38,122 nt of DNA from the NCBI GenBank assembly GCA_036265535.1, contig DATAOV010000034.1, positions 1-38,122 on the forward strand, written 5' to 3'. The position numbers and the translations under genes were made by a program. Below, in pieces: positions 21,530 through 28,415 of the stretch (the stretch's first letter is position 1; each line of letters begins with the position of its first letter). The DNA comes from AC-32 sp036265535. GTDB lineage: Bacteria; Actinomycetota; Thermoleophilia; Gaiellales; Gaiellaceae. The notes under the pieces are model-generated. The model worked only from the letters and a program-made list of their open reading frames with translations. It was not told the origin of the DNA and did not search any database.

Positions 21530-21922
21530 TTACTCCTCCTCCATTCTCAATGCAGCCGAGTTGATGCAGTACCGCTGGCCGGTCGGCGCGGGGCCGTCCG
21601 GGAAGACGTGGCCGAGGTGGCCACCGCAGTTGGCGCACATGACCTCCGTGCGAACCATGCCGTGGGTGGTGTCGGTCTCCTCGTCGATAGCCTGCGGGTC
21701 GGCCGGTGCGTAGAACGCGGGCCAGCCGCAGCCGGAGTCGTACTTGGTGTCCGAGACGAACAGCTCCGCCCCGCAACCTGCGCAGCGATAGGTGCCCGGC
21801 TCGAACGTGTGGTCGTACTCGCCGCTGAACGGCGCTTCGGTTCCCCTCTCACGCAGGATCCGGTATTGCTCGGGCGACAGCTCCGCCCGCCACTGCTCTT
21901 CGGTTTTCTGGATCTTGGTCAC
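21530..21922 (-). CDS. msrB: Peptide methionine-R-sulfoxide reductase MsrB
   Basis: A 130-aa enzyme complementing MsrA. Two zinc CxxC pairs are present (CAGC near residue 47 and CANC near residue 96), with the catalytic Cys in RYCINSAAL. FSGEYDHTFEPGTYRCAGCG, KYDSGCGWPAFYAP and GGHLGHVFPDGPAPTGQRYC are the canonical blocks. GTG start at 21922; no ribosome binding site and only a weak GACTGT-like -10 upstream. First gene of the msrB-msrA pair, an oxidative-damage repair unit. Confidence 0.96.
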   Translation of the reverse strand: MTKIQKTEEQWRAELSPEQYRILRERGTEAPFSGEYDHTFEPGTYRCAGCGAELFVSDTKYDSGCGWPAFYAPADPQAIDEETDTTHGMVRTEVMCANCGGHLGHVFPDGPAPTGQRYCINSAALRMEEE

Positions 21923-21951
21923 GTTGAACAGTCTTGCAAGAGCGGCCAGCG

Positions 21952-22419
21952 TTACGCCTCGCCCTCCCAGTAGTCGACCGCGCTTGAGCGCTTGACCATC
22001 AGCTTGTCGCGGTCGTCCCCGGGCCAGACGCCCAGCTTGTCGCTGTCCGGGTAGATCGCGACCGAGGGCTCGACCATCGTCGAGAACATCAGGACGCGCG
22101 CGCCCGTCTCGCCGTTGTTCGTGACCTTGTGGGCGCCCTGCGGGCCTTCCGGGAAGCAGACGACCTCGCCCCGCTTCAGTTCCTCCTCACCGTCCGGGTG
22201 GCGCAATGCCACCGTGCCCTCGAGCACGAGCAGCCACTCCTCGTTCCCGTACTCGTAGTGGTACGGGCAGATCGCCTGGCCGGGCGGCAGCTCGTAGATG
22301 CTGGCGCCGAGCATCGAGGCCCCGATCGACGGGCCGAAGCGGGACATGCCGGCCTTGCAGCCCTCGGGATCGTTCTGGTCGTACTCCACCGGCTGCGTAT
22401 GCACGTTCACGCGCTTCAC
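21952..22419 (-). CDS. Cupin domain protein
   Basis: A 155-aa single-domain cupin. Motif 1 is CPYHYEYGNEEWLLVLEG (His, His-position Tyr, Glu and a following G), and motif 2 contains PEGPQGAHKVTNNG with the conserved His. So metal ligands His, Glu and His are visible; the second His of the usual HxH is replaced by Tyr (HYEYGNEE). The tail AIYPDSDKLGVWPGDDRDKL resembles a subgroup of small cupins that follow or bind sugars or phenolics, but no substrate can be given. The GTG at 22419 is chosen because CATAAT lies 7 bases upstream; the frame is open to 22572. Confidence 0.85.
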   Translation of the reverse strand: MKRVNVHTQPVEYDQNDPEGCKAGMSRFGPSIGASMLGASIYELPPGQAICPYHYEYGNEEWLLVLEGTVALRHPDGEEELKRGEVVCFPEGPQGAHKVTNNGETGARVLMFSTMVEPSVAIYPDSDKLGVWPGDDRDKLMVKRSSAVDYWEGEA

Positions 22420-22432
22420 GCCCGTGATTATG
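22420..22432 (-). promoter_or_regulatory. Leaderless promoter -10 of the cupin gene
   Basis: CATAAT (22432-22427) ends 7 bases before the GTG at 22419; only one base differs from TATAAT. No ribosome binding site intervenes. Confidence 0.5.
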
Positions 22433-22561
22433 CGGCCTCGCGCGGTGGCGCCCGAAGCCCGCGCTGTCGCCCGAACTGCTCGGGTCACACCGACGGCGAC
22501 TCCGGTCCGGCCCGACGGCCTCGGTGACGACCAACGTTCGCCAACGGGTACACATGTGTCG

Positions 22562-23080
22562 GTGGCGCTCACGGGCTGGCAGACCTCTCAGCGGCAGACG
22601 GCCGACGGCGCCGTCGAATCCGAGCAGCGAGTCGTGCTCGAGGCGCCCGCCGTCGCCTTCGACGAGGCCGGCGCCTCCGCGCTCGGCGAGCGCTACTGGC
22701 AAGAGGTGCGGCGAGCCACCTACGGGCTCGTGCGCGCCCGGCGAGCTGACGGCATCGAGCTCAGGCTGCTCGGCCGCGGACCAGTCCTGCTCTCGTTCGC
22801 GGCACCGGCGCTCGAGGCAGGTCCTGAGCGCGTGCGTTGCAGCTTTCCGATCAGCGGCGGGCTGCTGACCCGTCGTGCGGCCGGCGAGATCAGCTTCGTT
22901 CAGCTCGACGGCGACCGGATCGAGCTCCGTTCCGCGATCCGCGGGTTCTATCCGGCGCTGGCGGCCCACGAGGGTCGACGCGACTGGACCGGTGCGCTCT
23001 ACACGTCGGTGCAGAGCCGAATCCACGTCGCGATCAGCCGCCGCTACTTTGCGCGCCTCGCGGCGGAAGGAGCCAGGTGA
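22562..23080 (+). CDS. Uncharacterised protein coupled to an NAD(P)-binding protein
   Basis: A 172-aa protein I do not recognise with certainty. It has no signal or membrane segment. The order of segments, RYWQEVRRATYGLVRARRAD, a strand LLGRGPVLLSFAAP, CSFPISGGLLTRRAAGEISF and a final LYTSVQSRIHVAISRRYFAR, resembles START/DUF2867-like domains often fused or adjacent to NmrA-type dehydrogenases. The start is uncertain: GTG at 22562 has TACACA 7 bases upstream, GTG at 22556 is the alternative. Its stop overlaps the next GTG (GTGA), implying the two proteins work together. Confidence 0.7.
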   Translation: MALTGWQTSQRQTADGAVESEQRVVLEAPAVAFDEAGASALGERYWQEVRRATYGLVRARRADGIELRLLGRGPVLLSFAAPALEAGPERVRCSFPISGGLLTRRAAGEISFVQLDGDRIELRSAIRGFYPALAAHEGRRDWTGALYTSVQSRIHVAISRRYFARLAAEGAR

Positions 23081-23952
23081 GAGTCGCCGTCTTCGGCGCG
23101 ACCGGGACGATCGGCGCAGCGCTCCTGCCGCTGCTCGCCGAGAGTCACGAGGTGGTCGGGATCTCACGCGGCCAACACGACGACGCTGAGGGCGTGGAGT
23201 GGCGGCAGGCGGACGCGATCGATCCCGAAGCGGTGCAGCGCGCTCTTGACGGCGTCGAGGTCGCCTACTACCTGGTCCACTCACTCGGGAGTGCCGACTT
23301 CGAGGACCGCGACCTTCGCGCTGCAAGCACGATCGCAGCGGAAGCAGAGCGCGCCGGTGTTCGGCAGCTGATCTACCTCGGCGGCCTGGGCGACAGCGAG
23401 GCCGAGCTCTCGCCGCACCTTCGCAGCCGGATCGAGACCGGACGGCGGCTCGAGACCGGAGCCGTGCCCGTGACGACTCTGCGGGCCGCGATCGTGGTCG
23501 GCCCGGGCAGTGCCGCCTTCGAGACGGTCGTCGCACTCGTCGATCGCCTCCCGGCGATGATCTGCCCACGCTGGGTCGGAGTGCCGACGCAGCCGATCGC
23601 GCTGCGCGACACGATCGCGTACCTCGCCGGAGTCTGCGGCCGGAAGGAGGCGTTCGGGCGCTCGTACGACATCGGCGGCCCCGAGGTGATGACCTACCGG
23701 GAGATGATCGAGCGCATCGCGAAGCTCCGTGGCAAGCGGCCGCTGATCGTCGAGGTGCCGTTTCTGACTCCACGACTCTCGTCGTACTGGCTCCACCTCG
23801 TCACCCCGGTCAAGGCGGCGGTGGCGCGCCCGCTCATCGAGGGTCTGCGAGCCCCGACGATCGCTCGCGAGCACGAGATCGCCGAGCTGGTCCCGCTCGA
23901 GGGAACGCCGTTCGACGATGCGGCCCGCCTCGCACTGGAGGGCAAGATCTGA
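23077..23952 (+). CDS. NAD(P)-binding NmrA/atypical SDR family protein
   Basis: A 291-aa Rossmann-fold protein starting RVAVFGATGTIGAALLPLL with the glycine motif GATGTIG. It lacks the classical YxxxK catalytic pair, like other NmrA-like/atypical SDRs. YYLVHSLGSADFEDRDLRAA and LIYLGGLGD are typical of the SDR_a5-type group, as is the C-terminal YDIGGPEVMTYREMIERIAK. The GTG start overlaps the upstream stop by 4 bases and is preceded by GGAAGGAG. Relatives act as redox sensors or ubiquinone-linked assembly factors; the role here is unknown. Confidence 0.87.
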   Translation: MRVAVFGATGTIGAALLPLLAESHEVVGISRGQHDDAEGVEWRQADAIDPEAVQRALDGVEVAYYLVHSLGSADFEDRDLRAASTIAAEAERAGVRQLIYLGGLGDSEAELSPHLRSRIETGRRLETGAVPVTTLRAAIVVGPGSAAFETVVALVDRLPAMICPRWVGVPTQPIALRDTIAYLAGVCGRKEAFGRSYDIGGPEVMTYREMIERIAKLRGKRPLIVEVPFLTPRLSSYWLHLVTPVKAAVARPLIEGLRAPTIAREHEIAELVPLEGTPFDDAARLALEGKI

Positions 23953-23982
23953 GCGGCGGGTGCCTCGCAACCCCGACCACCG

Positions 23983-25353
23983 CTAGTCGCCGACGCTCTC
24001 GACGGCGAAGAGGCTCCAGCGGCCAGGGACGCCCTTGAGCTCGTGCGCTCCCCGCTCGGCGAACGCAACGCTCGAGCCGACGACCAGGTCCTTGACCGTG
24101 CTCGAGACGAGCACCTCCCCCGGCGCCGCCTGCGCCGCGATGCGGGCGGCGATGTGCACGGCGATGCCGGCCAGCTTGCCCTCCACCACCTCACACTCGC
24201 CGGTGTGCAGTCCTGCCCGGACCGAGAGGTCGAGCGCGGTCACCGACTCCGCGATCGCCTGAGCGCACCGGATCCCTCGGGCCGGCCCGTCGAACGACGC
24301 CAAGAACCCGTCGCCCGACGTGTCGAGCTCGCGGCCGCGGAATCGCTCGAGCTGGCGCCTGACCAGCGCGTTGTGGCGGCCGACGAGATCGCGCCAGCGT
24401 TTGTCTCCCAGCCGCGCGGCGAGCGCAGTGGACTCGACGATGTCAGTGAAGAGAATCGTGGCCAGGACGCGGTCCGGATCCGGGGCATGCCGCACACCAG
24501 TCAGGAACTCGGCCACCTCGCCTAGCAGAGAGTCGGTGTCGCCGACCCAGGGCAAGTGATCAGCCCCGGGAAGCTCGACCAGCCGAGCATCCGGAATCTG
24601 CTCTGCCAGGTAGCGGGCCTCCTCACCCGGGGTGATCGGATCCTCCCCGGCCTCGCGCCAGGCGGAGGCCCCGTGCCCGAACCGTGCGTCTTTCCGGTAG
24701 AGGACGAGTGTCGGGACCCGGATCGACGGGAGGATCTCGCGCACGTCGATCTGACTGTTCATCCGCAGAAGCGCGATCGCCGCGCCCGGGCTCGCGGCGT
24801 GCCTCATGAAGGTCAGCCAGCGCGTGCGGTAGCCCTCGTCCGCGGCCTCGCTCGGGGCCGGAACCGCAGGATCGAGCGAGTTCGGCCAGTCGCGCTCGAG
24901 CGCCTCCAACCGCTCCTCGAGCTCGTCCTCGCTCAGTAGCTCGGCGCCAGCGCGCGCGAACGAGCCGTACAGGACGAGCGCGGCCGTGCGCTCCGGATAG
25001 CTGGCGGCGAAGAGCGCGCTCATCGCTCCCCCTTCGGAGACCCCCATCAGCGCTGCCCGCTCCGACCCGGCGGCATCCATCACCGCCCGAACGTCGTCCA
25101 TCCGCTCCTCGAGGATCGGCAGCTGGTTCACGGGCACCCGGTCCGAGAGACCGGTCCCGCGCTTGTCGAACACGATCAGGCGGCAGAACGAGGCGAGCCG
25201 CCTGAGGAAGGCGGACTCCAGGGGATCTTCCCAGGCCAGCTCGACGTGCGTGATCCAGCCGGGGACGAAGACGAGATCGACCGCTCCGTCGCCGACGACC
25301 TGGTAGGCGAGGTGGACGTCGCCGCTCTTCGTGTATCGGGTCTCCGCTGTCAC
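23983..25353 (-). CDS. Alpha/beta hydrolase fused to a class III nucleotide cyclase domain
   Basis: A 456-aa two-domain protein like mycobacterial Rv1900c. The N-terminal hydrolase (1-285) has the nucleophile elbow GVSEGG (Ser near 106), an oxyanion region VFVPGWITHVE and a catalytic His in PGADHLPW. The cyclase (295-456) has LFTDIVEST and DTSGDGFLASFDGP, giving the two metal Asp residues, and AGLHTGE. In the transition-state segment GIAVHIAARIA the usual Asn is His while the Arg remains, a substitution common in this subgroup. Activity may be low or altered. GTG start; no clear promoter. It could feed the CNBD protein at 7880 (inference). Confidence 0.9.
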   Translation of the reverse strand: MTAETRYTKSGDVHLAYQVVGDGAVDLVFVPGWITHVELAWEDPLESAFLRRLASFCRLIVFDKRGTGLSDRVPVNQLPILEERMDDVRAVMDAAGSERAALMGVSEGGAMSALFAASYPERTAALVLYGSFARAGAELLSEDELEERLEALERDWPNSLDPAVPAPSEAADEGYRTRWLTFMRHAASPGAAIALLRMNSQIDVREILPSIRVPTLVLYRKDARFGHGASAWREAGEDPITPGEEARYLAEQIPDARLVELPGADHLPWVGDTDSLLGEVAEFLTGVRHAPDPDRVLATILFTDIVESTALAARLGDKRWRDLVGRHNALVRRQLERFRGRELDTSGDGFLASFDGPARGIRCAQAIAESVTALDLSVRAGLHTGECEVVEGKLAGIAVHIAARIAAQAAPGEVLVSSTVKDLVVGSSVAFAERGAHELKGVPGRWSLFAVESVGD

Positions 25354-25436
25354 GGCGCGAGCCTGCGCGAAGCCATTGAAGACGTCAACCGGAGAGCGGT
25401 TTCAGGCGAGGGTCTGGGTCGAAGTCGTCCGAACGT

Positions 25437-25901
25437 CTACTCGGAGACCGCGACGATCGCGTCGGCGACGAGTGGGGCGTTGAGCGGCGATGGGCCCTGG
25501 CCGGGCGCCGAGCGGGCGTGACGGCCCGCGTCGCCCCAGATCTCGACGATCAGGTCGCTGAATCCGTTGGCGACCTTGGCGTTGTCGTGAAAGTCGGGCG
25601 CCGTCTGCACGTAGCAGACCGCCCGCAGCCACTTCGTCACCCGGTCGAGATCGCCAAGCTCTCGCTCCAACGAGGCGATGATCGCGAGGCCCACCAGCCG
25701 GGCCGCTCGATAGCCCTCCTCGACGCTCAAGTCCCGGCCGACGACGCCTTCGACGAGAAGAGTCGAGCCCTCGATCGGAGCGTGGCCGGAGACGTAGGCC
25801 AATCCTCCGTGCACGTTGACCAGCTTGAAGTTGCCGACAGGCTCCATGGGCGCCGGCAGCGCGATTCCGAGGTCTTCCAGCCGGGCCTCGATGCGACTCA
25901 C
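25437..25901 (-). CDS. RidA/YjgF family protein (YjgF-like endoribonuclease fold)
   Basis: A 154-aa trimeric chorismate-mutase-like fold. It contains PVGNFKLVNVHGGLAYVSGH (strand pair), a helix with YRAARLVGLAIIASLERELG and WLRAVCYVQTAPDFHDNAKV, and a C-terminal SPLNAPLVADAIVAVSE. It lacks the RidA arginine of 'CTVF..D......P.R.....L' in canonical position: the C-terminal block reads HARSAPGQGPSPLNAPLVAD, which has the Arg-Ser-Ala motif of the YjgF relatives instead. It may therefore not deaminate enamines/imines like RidA proper. Leaderless GTG start with TAGTGT 6 bases upstream. Confidence 0.87.
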   Translation of the reverse strand: MSRIEARLEDLGIALPAPMEPVGNFKLVNVHGGLAYVSGHAPIEGSTLLVEGVVGRDLSVEEGYRAARLVGLAIIASLERELGDLDRVTKWLRAVCYVQTAPDFHDNAKVANGFSDLIVEIWGDAGRHARSAPGQGPSPLNAPLVADAIVAVSE

Positions 25902-25913
25902 CGGCCGACACTA
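25902..25913 (-). promoter_or_regulatory. Leaderless promoter -10 of the RidA-family gene
   Basis: TAGTGT (25913-25908) ends 6 bases before the GTG at 25901, without a ribosome binding site. Confidence 0.6.
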
Positions 25914-25972
25914 AGGCGCCTGGCAGCTTCCGCGCAAGTCAGCAATGGGCCGGGACAATCCCACACGCGCGT

Positions 25973-26470
25973 TCAACCAAGGCAGAGCTCGAGGTACGTC
26001 GTTCCCGCAACCGGGTTGGGACGATACGCCGGGATCTCGACGAAGCCAAACGACCTGTAGAGCCGCTGGGCAGGCTCCATGCCCGGTGTCGTGTCCAGGC
26101 GAATCCGCGCGTAGGCCGCCGACCGCGCTTGCTCGATCGCGTGCTCAACCAAAAGCCGCCCGGCGCCTGTCCGTCGTGCCTCCGGTCGCACCCACAGCCG
26201 TTTCAGCTCTGCCGTGTCGTGGTCGAGTGGCCTGAGCGCGACGCAGCCGACCGAACTACCACCTGACCGCGCAACCAGGAGGCGGCCCTGCGGCGGCGCA
26301 TATGACCCCGGCAGCGTTGCCAGTTCCTCTTCCAGATCCTGGAAGCCGAGATCGAACGGGAGCGACGCCGCGTACTCTCGGATCAGCAGCTCCGCGTCGT
26401 CCAGCAAGGGTTGCTCGTGGGCGGGCACGATCGTCAGGTCTGGAGTGATCGACACAGGGAAAGTCTCCAC
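25973..26470 (-). CDS. GNAT family N-acetyltransferase
   Basis: A 165-aa acetyl-CoA-dependent transferase. Motif A, the pyrophosphate-binding loop, is VRPEARRTGAGRLLVEHAIE (R-x-x-G-x-G, about 93-112), preceded by strand ELKRLW and followed by IRLDTTPGMEPAQRLYRSFG. The Tyr in RLYRSFGFVEI is the usual general acid position. The N-terminal part (LLIREYAASLPFDLGFQDLE) fits the subgroup annotated as 'GNAT, LPG/YitH-like'; the substrate is unknown. The start is GTG at 26470, 3 bases after the marR stop, so it is probably cotranscribed with the MarR regulator. Confidence 0.9.
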   Translation of the reverse strand: METFPVSITPDLTIVPAHEQPLLDDAELLIREYAASLPFDLGFQDLEEELATLPGSYAPPQGRLLVARSGGSSVGCVALRPLDHDTAELKRLWVRPEARRTGAGRLLVEHAIEQARSAAYARIRLDTTPGMEPAQRLYRSFGFVEIPAYRPNPVAGTTYLELCLG

Positions 26471-26473
26471 GCC

Positions 26474-26944
26474 TCACGTGAGCTCGTTGAGCTCGACCAG
26501 CAGGGCACGCAGCTGATCGAACCGCATCGGCCCGAGCTGCTCGGCCCAGTCCCGCTCGGTGTCGCCGACGGCCTCGCGGATCACCTTCACTGCCGACCGG
26601 CCGCGACGCGTGAGCAGGATTCGTTTGGCACGCATGTCGTCTGGATGTGCGTCCCGTTCGAGGTAGCCGCGCCGCTCCAGCTCACCCAGGAGGTAGTTCA
26701 GCGCCTGTTTGCTCATATTCAATTCCGCGGCGAGATCGGACGGGCGCATCCCCTGCGGTCCGGGGTACTGGAGCACGTTGAGGTGCGGAGCGTCGAGGTC
26801 GTCGAAGCCGCTCTGGTGGAGACGCTCGAGCATCCGTCCCCGCACCGCCTCCCACGGTATCCGCAGCAAGGCGCCGATCAGCGGCGGGCCGACCGGTGCG
26901 GCGTCGGAGTTCGTAAAATGACTTGACGACTTCGGAGACGACAT
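26474..26944 (-). CDS. MarR family transcriptional regulator
   Basis: A 156-aa winged-helix regulator. The recognition region is LAAELNMSKQALNYLLGELE (helices 3-4, about 83-102). The wing is ERRGYLERDAHPDDMRAKRI with the conserved D-x-R, and LTRRGRSAVKVIREA follows. The flanking helices form the dimer. It is divergent from a cupin gene, and an 18-bp operator starts two bases upstream of the ATG, so it probably represses itself and the cupin. The acetyltransferase downstream is likely in the same operon. The ligand is unknown, possibly an aromatic compound as for other MarR proteins. Confidence 0.92.
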   Translation of the reverse strand: MSSPKSSSHFTNSDAAPVGPPLIGALLRIPWEAVRGRMLERLHQSGFDDLDAPHLNVLQYPGPQGMRPSDLAAELNMSKQALNYLLGELERRGYLERDAHPDDMRAKRILLTRRGRSAVKVIREAVGDTERDWAEQLGPMRFDQLRALLVELNELT

Positions 26945-26963
26945 ATAAAGTCAAGTAACTTTA
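26921..26963. promoter_or_regulatory. MarR operator overlapping the cupin promoter
   Basis: The cupin promoter has -35 TTGACG (26923-26928), a 17-bp spacer and -10 TAAAGT (26946-26951). TAAAGT is also the left half of a perfect inverted repeat TAAAGT-N6-ACTTTA (26946-26963), the length and symmetry of a MarR dimer site. A second pair ACTTGAC (26921-26927) and GTCAAGT (26950-26956) flanks the -35 to -10 region. Binding here would block RNA polymerase for the cupin and sits at the marR start codon. Sequence features are seen; regulation is inferred. Confidence 0.7.
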
Positions 26964-26991
26964 CCACCGCGGACACAGGAAGGATGGTCAG

Positions 26992-27429
26992 ATGTCTACG
27001 AAGGCGCGTGAAGAGATCAGGATCGGTCCGCTCGCGATCAGGTTCCTCATCGAGGGTGACGCCTCCGACGGAACGATCGCGGTCTTCGAGTTCGACGTCC
27101 CGGCCGGCGCGAATCTGCCGGCCGCTCACAGCCACGACGGTTACGAGGAGACGATTTACGGTCTCCAGGGCGTGCTGACCTGGACGATCGAGGGCACGCC
27201 GGTTGACGTCGGGCCCGGAGAGGTCGTTCGCATCCGCCGCGGCGACGTCCATCGCTTCGACAACAACGGCGACGTCGACGCCAGTGCGCTCGCGATCGTC
27301 AGCCCCGGAATTCTCGGCCCGCACTACTTCCGCGAGGTTGCCGCAGTCGTGGAGGCCGCGGCCGGCCCTCCCGATCCCGCCGAGCTCGCAGCGGTCATGC
27401 GCCGCCACGGGCTCACCCCTGCTCCATGA
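26992..27429 (+). CDS. Cupin protein under MarR control
   Basis: A 145-aa cupin. Motif 1 is AAHSHDGYEETIYGLQG (His-x-His...Glu), motif 2 GPGEVVRIRRGDVHRFDNNG (conserved His), so all the metal ligands are present. The N-terminus REEIRIGPLAIRFLIEGDAS resembles quercetin-dioxygenase-like/'cupin_2' proteins. The ATG at 26992 has AGGAAGG with 8-base spacing. Divergent from marR, with the operator over its promoter, so the substrate or product is probably the inducer or is sensed by MarR (inference). It may be an oxygenase or isomerase. Confidence 0.87.
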   Translation: MSTKAREEIRIGPLAIRFLIEGDASDGTIAVFEFDVPAGANLPAAHSHDGYEETIYGLQGVLTWTIEGTPVDVGPGEVVRIRRGDVHRFDNNGDVDASALAIVSPGILGPHYFREVAAVVEAAAGPPDPAELAAVMRRHGLTPAP

Positions 27430-27486
27430 GAGCCACTCCGCGAGAGAGGCCTCCGAACGCTTCGTCAGTTGCCGGGCCGGGGCGAC

Positions 27487-27534
27487 GACGAAATCGGTGA
27501 CGCCAACTCCCGCGAAGACGTACGTGATCCGCAT
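27487..27534 (-). pseudogene. Possible N-terminal relic of a VOC protein
   Basis: From an ATG at 27534 the minus strand reads MRITYVFAGVGVTDFVV, the typical opening of one subgroup of VOC proteins ('VFAGV.V.DF..A..WYE'). The expected WYERLLGRPPD then fails and the frame continues into APARQLTKRSEASLAEW. That looks like a gene truncated shortly after its start. It lies between two genes transcribed on the other strand. Short, so the evidence is limited. Confidence 0.35.
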
Positions 27535-27560
27535 AGGCGGCTCTTGCCCGTGGGGCCCCG

Positions 27561-27602
27561 ATGGACACGCCCGGCCGTGTCCATGGCAGGTCGTCATAGA
27601 CT
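27561..27602 (+). promoter_or_regulatory. Leaderless promoter with a 24-bp inverted repeat over the -35 position
   Basis: TAGACT (27597-27602) ends 6 bases before the GTG at 27609. Upstream, ATGGACACG (27561-27569) and CGTGTCCAT (27576-27584) form a perfect 9-bp inverted repeat with a 6-base centre. This covers positions about -48 to -25 relative to a start at 27609, where a repressor or activator dimer would bind. Which regulator is unknown. Confidence 0.55.
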
Positions 27603-27608
27603 CGACGT

Positions 27609-28052
27609 GTGAGTCAAGCCTTCGGCGTCGTGCTGCGCATCCTGGGGATCGGCGCCCTCGTCGCCGGCGGGCTTGCCGTTGCACTCGCGGCGCTCACTGC
27701 AGCGATCCTGATCGGTCCGCTGATCTTCTGGGTCGCGTGGAACGTTCTCGACCTCGCCTCCGCAGTGGGCCTCCCGGAGCTGGGCTTCTGGGGCATCGTG
27801 CTCGCGACGCTGTTTCTCCTCGTCGGCTGGTTCGGCAAGGTCGCGATCACTGCCATCGTCTTCCTCGTCGACCCCTCCTGGTTCCACGGTGCTGCTCGGG
27901 TTCGCTGGCCTGAGCCCACGTTCCGCAACTTCGTCGCCGTCGCCCTGCTCGCTCTGCTCGCGTCACGACCGCACGCGCACGCGCACGAACGCAGCCGCCG
28001 GGACAAAGCTGATCGCTCGCCGCTCGCCAGGCCTTTGATCAGCCTGCTGTAA
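27609..28052 (+). CDS. Small integral membrane protein
   Basis: A 147-aa protein of unknown family. Hydrophobic segments lie at about 5-35 (VLRILGIGALVAGGLAVALA), 36-52, 58-83 (LGFWGIVLATLFLLVGWFGK) and 95-118, so three or four membrane helices. The C-terminal tail is charged with an alternating HAHAHER stretch followed by RSRRDKADR, cytoplasmic by the positive-inside rule. GTG start under a leaderless promoter with an upstream inverted repeat. No neighbour shares its strand, so it is a single-gene unit. Confidence 0.8.
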   Translation: MSQAFGVVLRILGIGALVAGGLAVALAALTAAILIGPLIFWVAWNVLDLASAVGLPELGFWGIVLATLFLLVGWFGKVAITAIVFLVDPSWFHGAARVRWPEPTFRNFVAVALLALLASRPHAHAHERSRRDKADRSPLARPLISLL

Positions 28053-28131
28053 GCAGCCGCTCGAAATAGCCCCTCAAGCCGAGTCGACGGCGAGCACACG
28101 AGACGTGCATGACGCCTCCAGTTTCCCGGTG

Positions 28132-28371
28132 CTACTTGTTCGGTGGCGTCCAATCCATCGCGACTCGCCACTCGCTTCGAAGGACGGCTGCGTACACCTC
28201 GCCGTCGTGCGCGGCCCCATTCGTGGCGTCGAGAATGGCCTGCGTGCGGGCAGCCCGAGCAGGAAGACCCCGCTTTCGGGACACCTCGCCAAGCAGCTGC
28301 CACTCGCCTCTGCCGGCTTGACGAAGCACCACGAAACCGGGAGCAGCCGGCTTGCGTCTCGCTCTTTCCAC
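28132..28371 (-). CDS. Small basic protein of unknown function
   Basis: A 79-aa protein with the order ARRKPAAPGFVVLRQAGRGE, WQLLGEVSRKRGLPARAART, QAILDATNGAAHDGEVYAAV and LRSEWRVAMDW. The pattern (strand pair, then helix, then strand) suggests a small alpha/beta domain built around 'VVLR....W.L.GEV....G..ARAAR.QAI..AT.G....GE.YA....EW'. I have no named family for it. The GTG at 28371 has AGGGAGG with 8-base spacing, which decides the start; the frame is open to 28437. Confidence 0.75.
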   Translation of the reverse strand: MERARRKPAAPGFVVLRQAGRGEWQLLGEVSRKRGLPARAARTQAILDATNGAAHDGEVYAAVLRSEWRVAMDWTPPNK

Positions 28372-28415
28372 TGTTGATCCCTCCCTGGTTTGGAGAATCA
28401 CGAGCGTCGCACAGT

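Noticed and set aside
22187..23773. A 528-codon minus-strand frame across the cupin, unknown and NmrA-like genes
   Set aside because: It covers three genes with independent support; its translation is Arg/Ser/Pro-rich shadow sequence.
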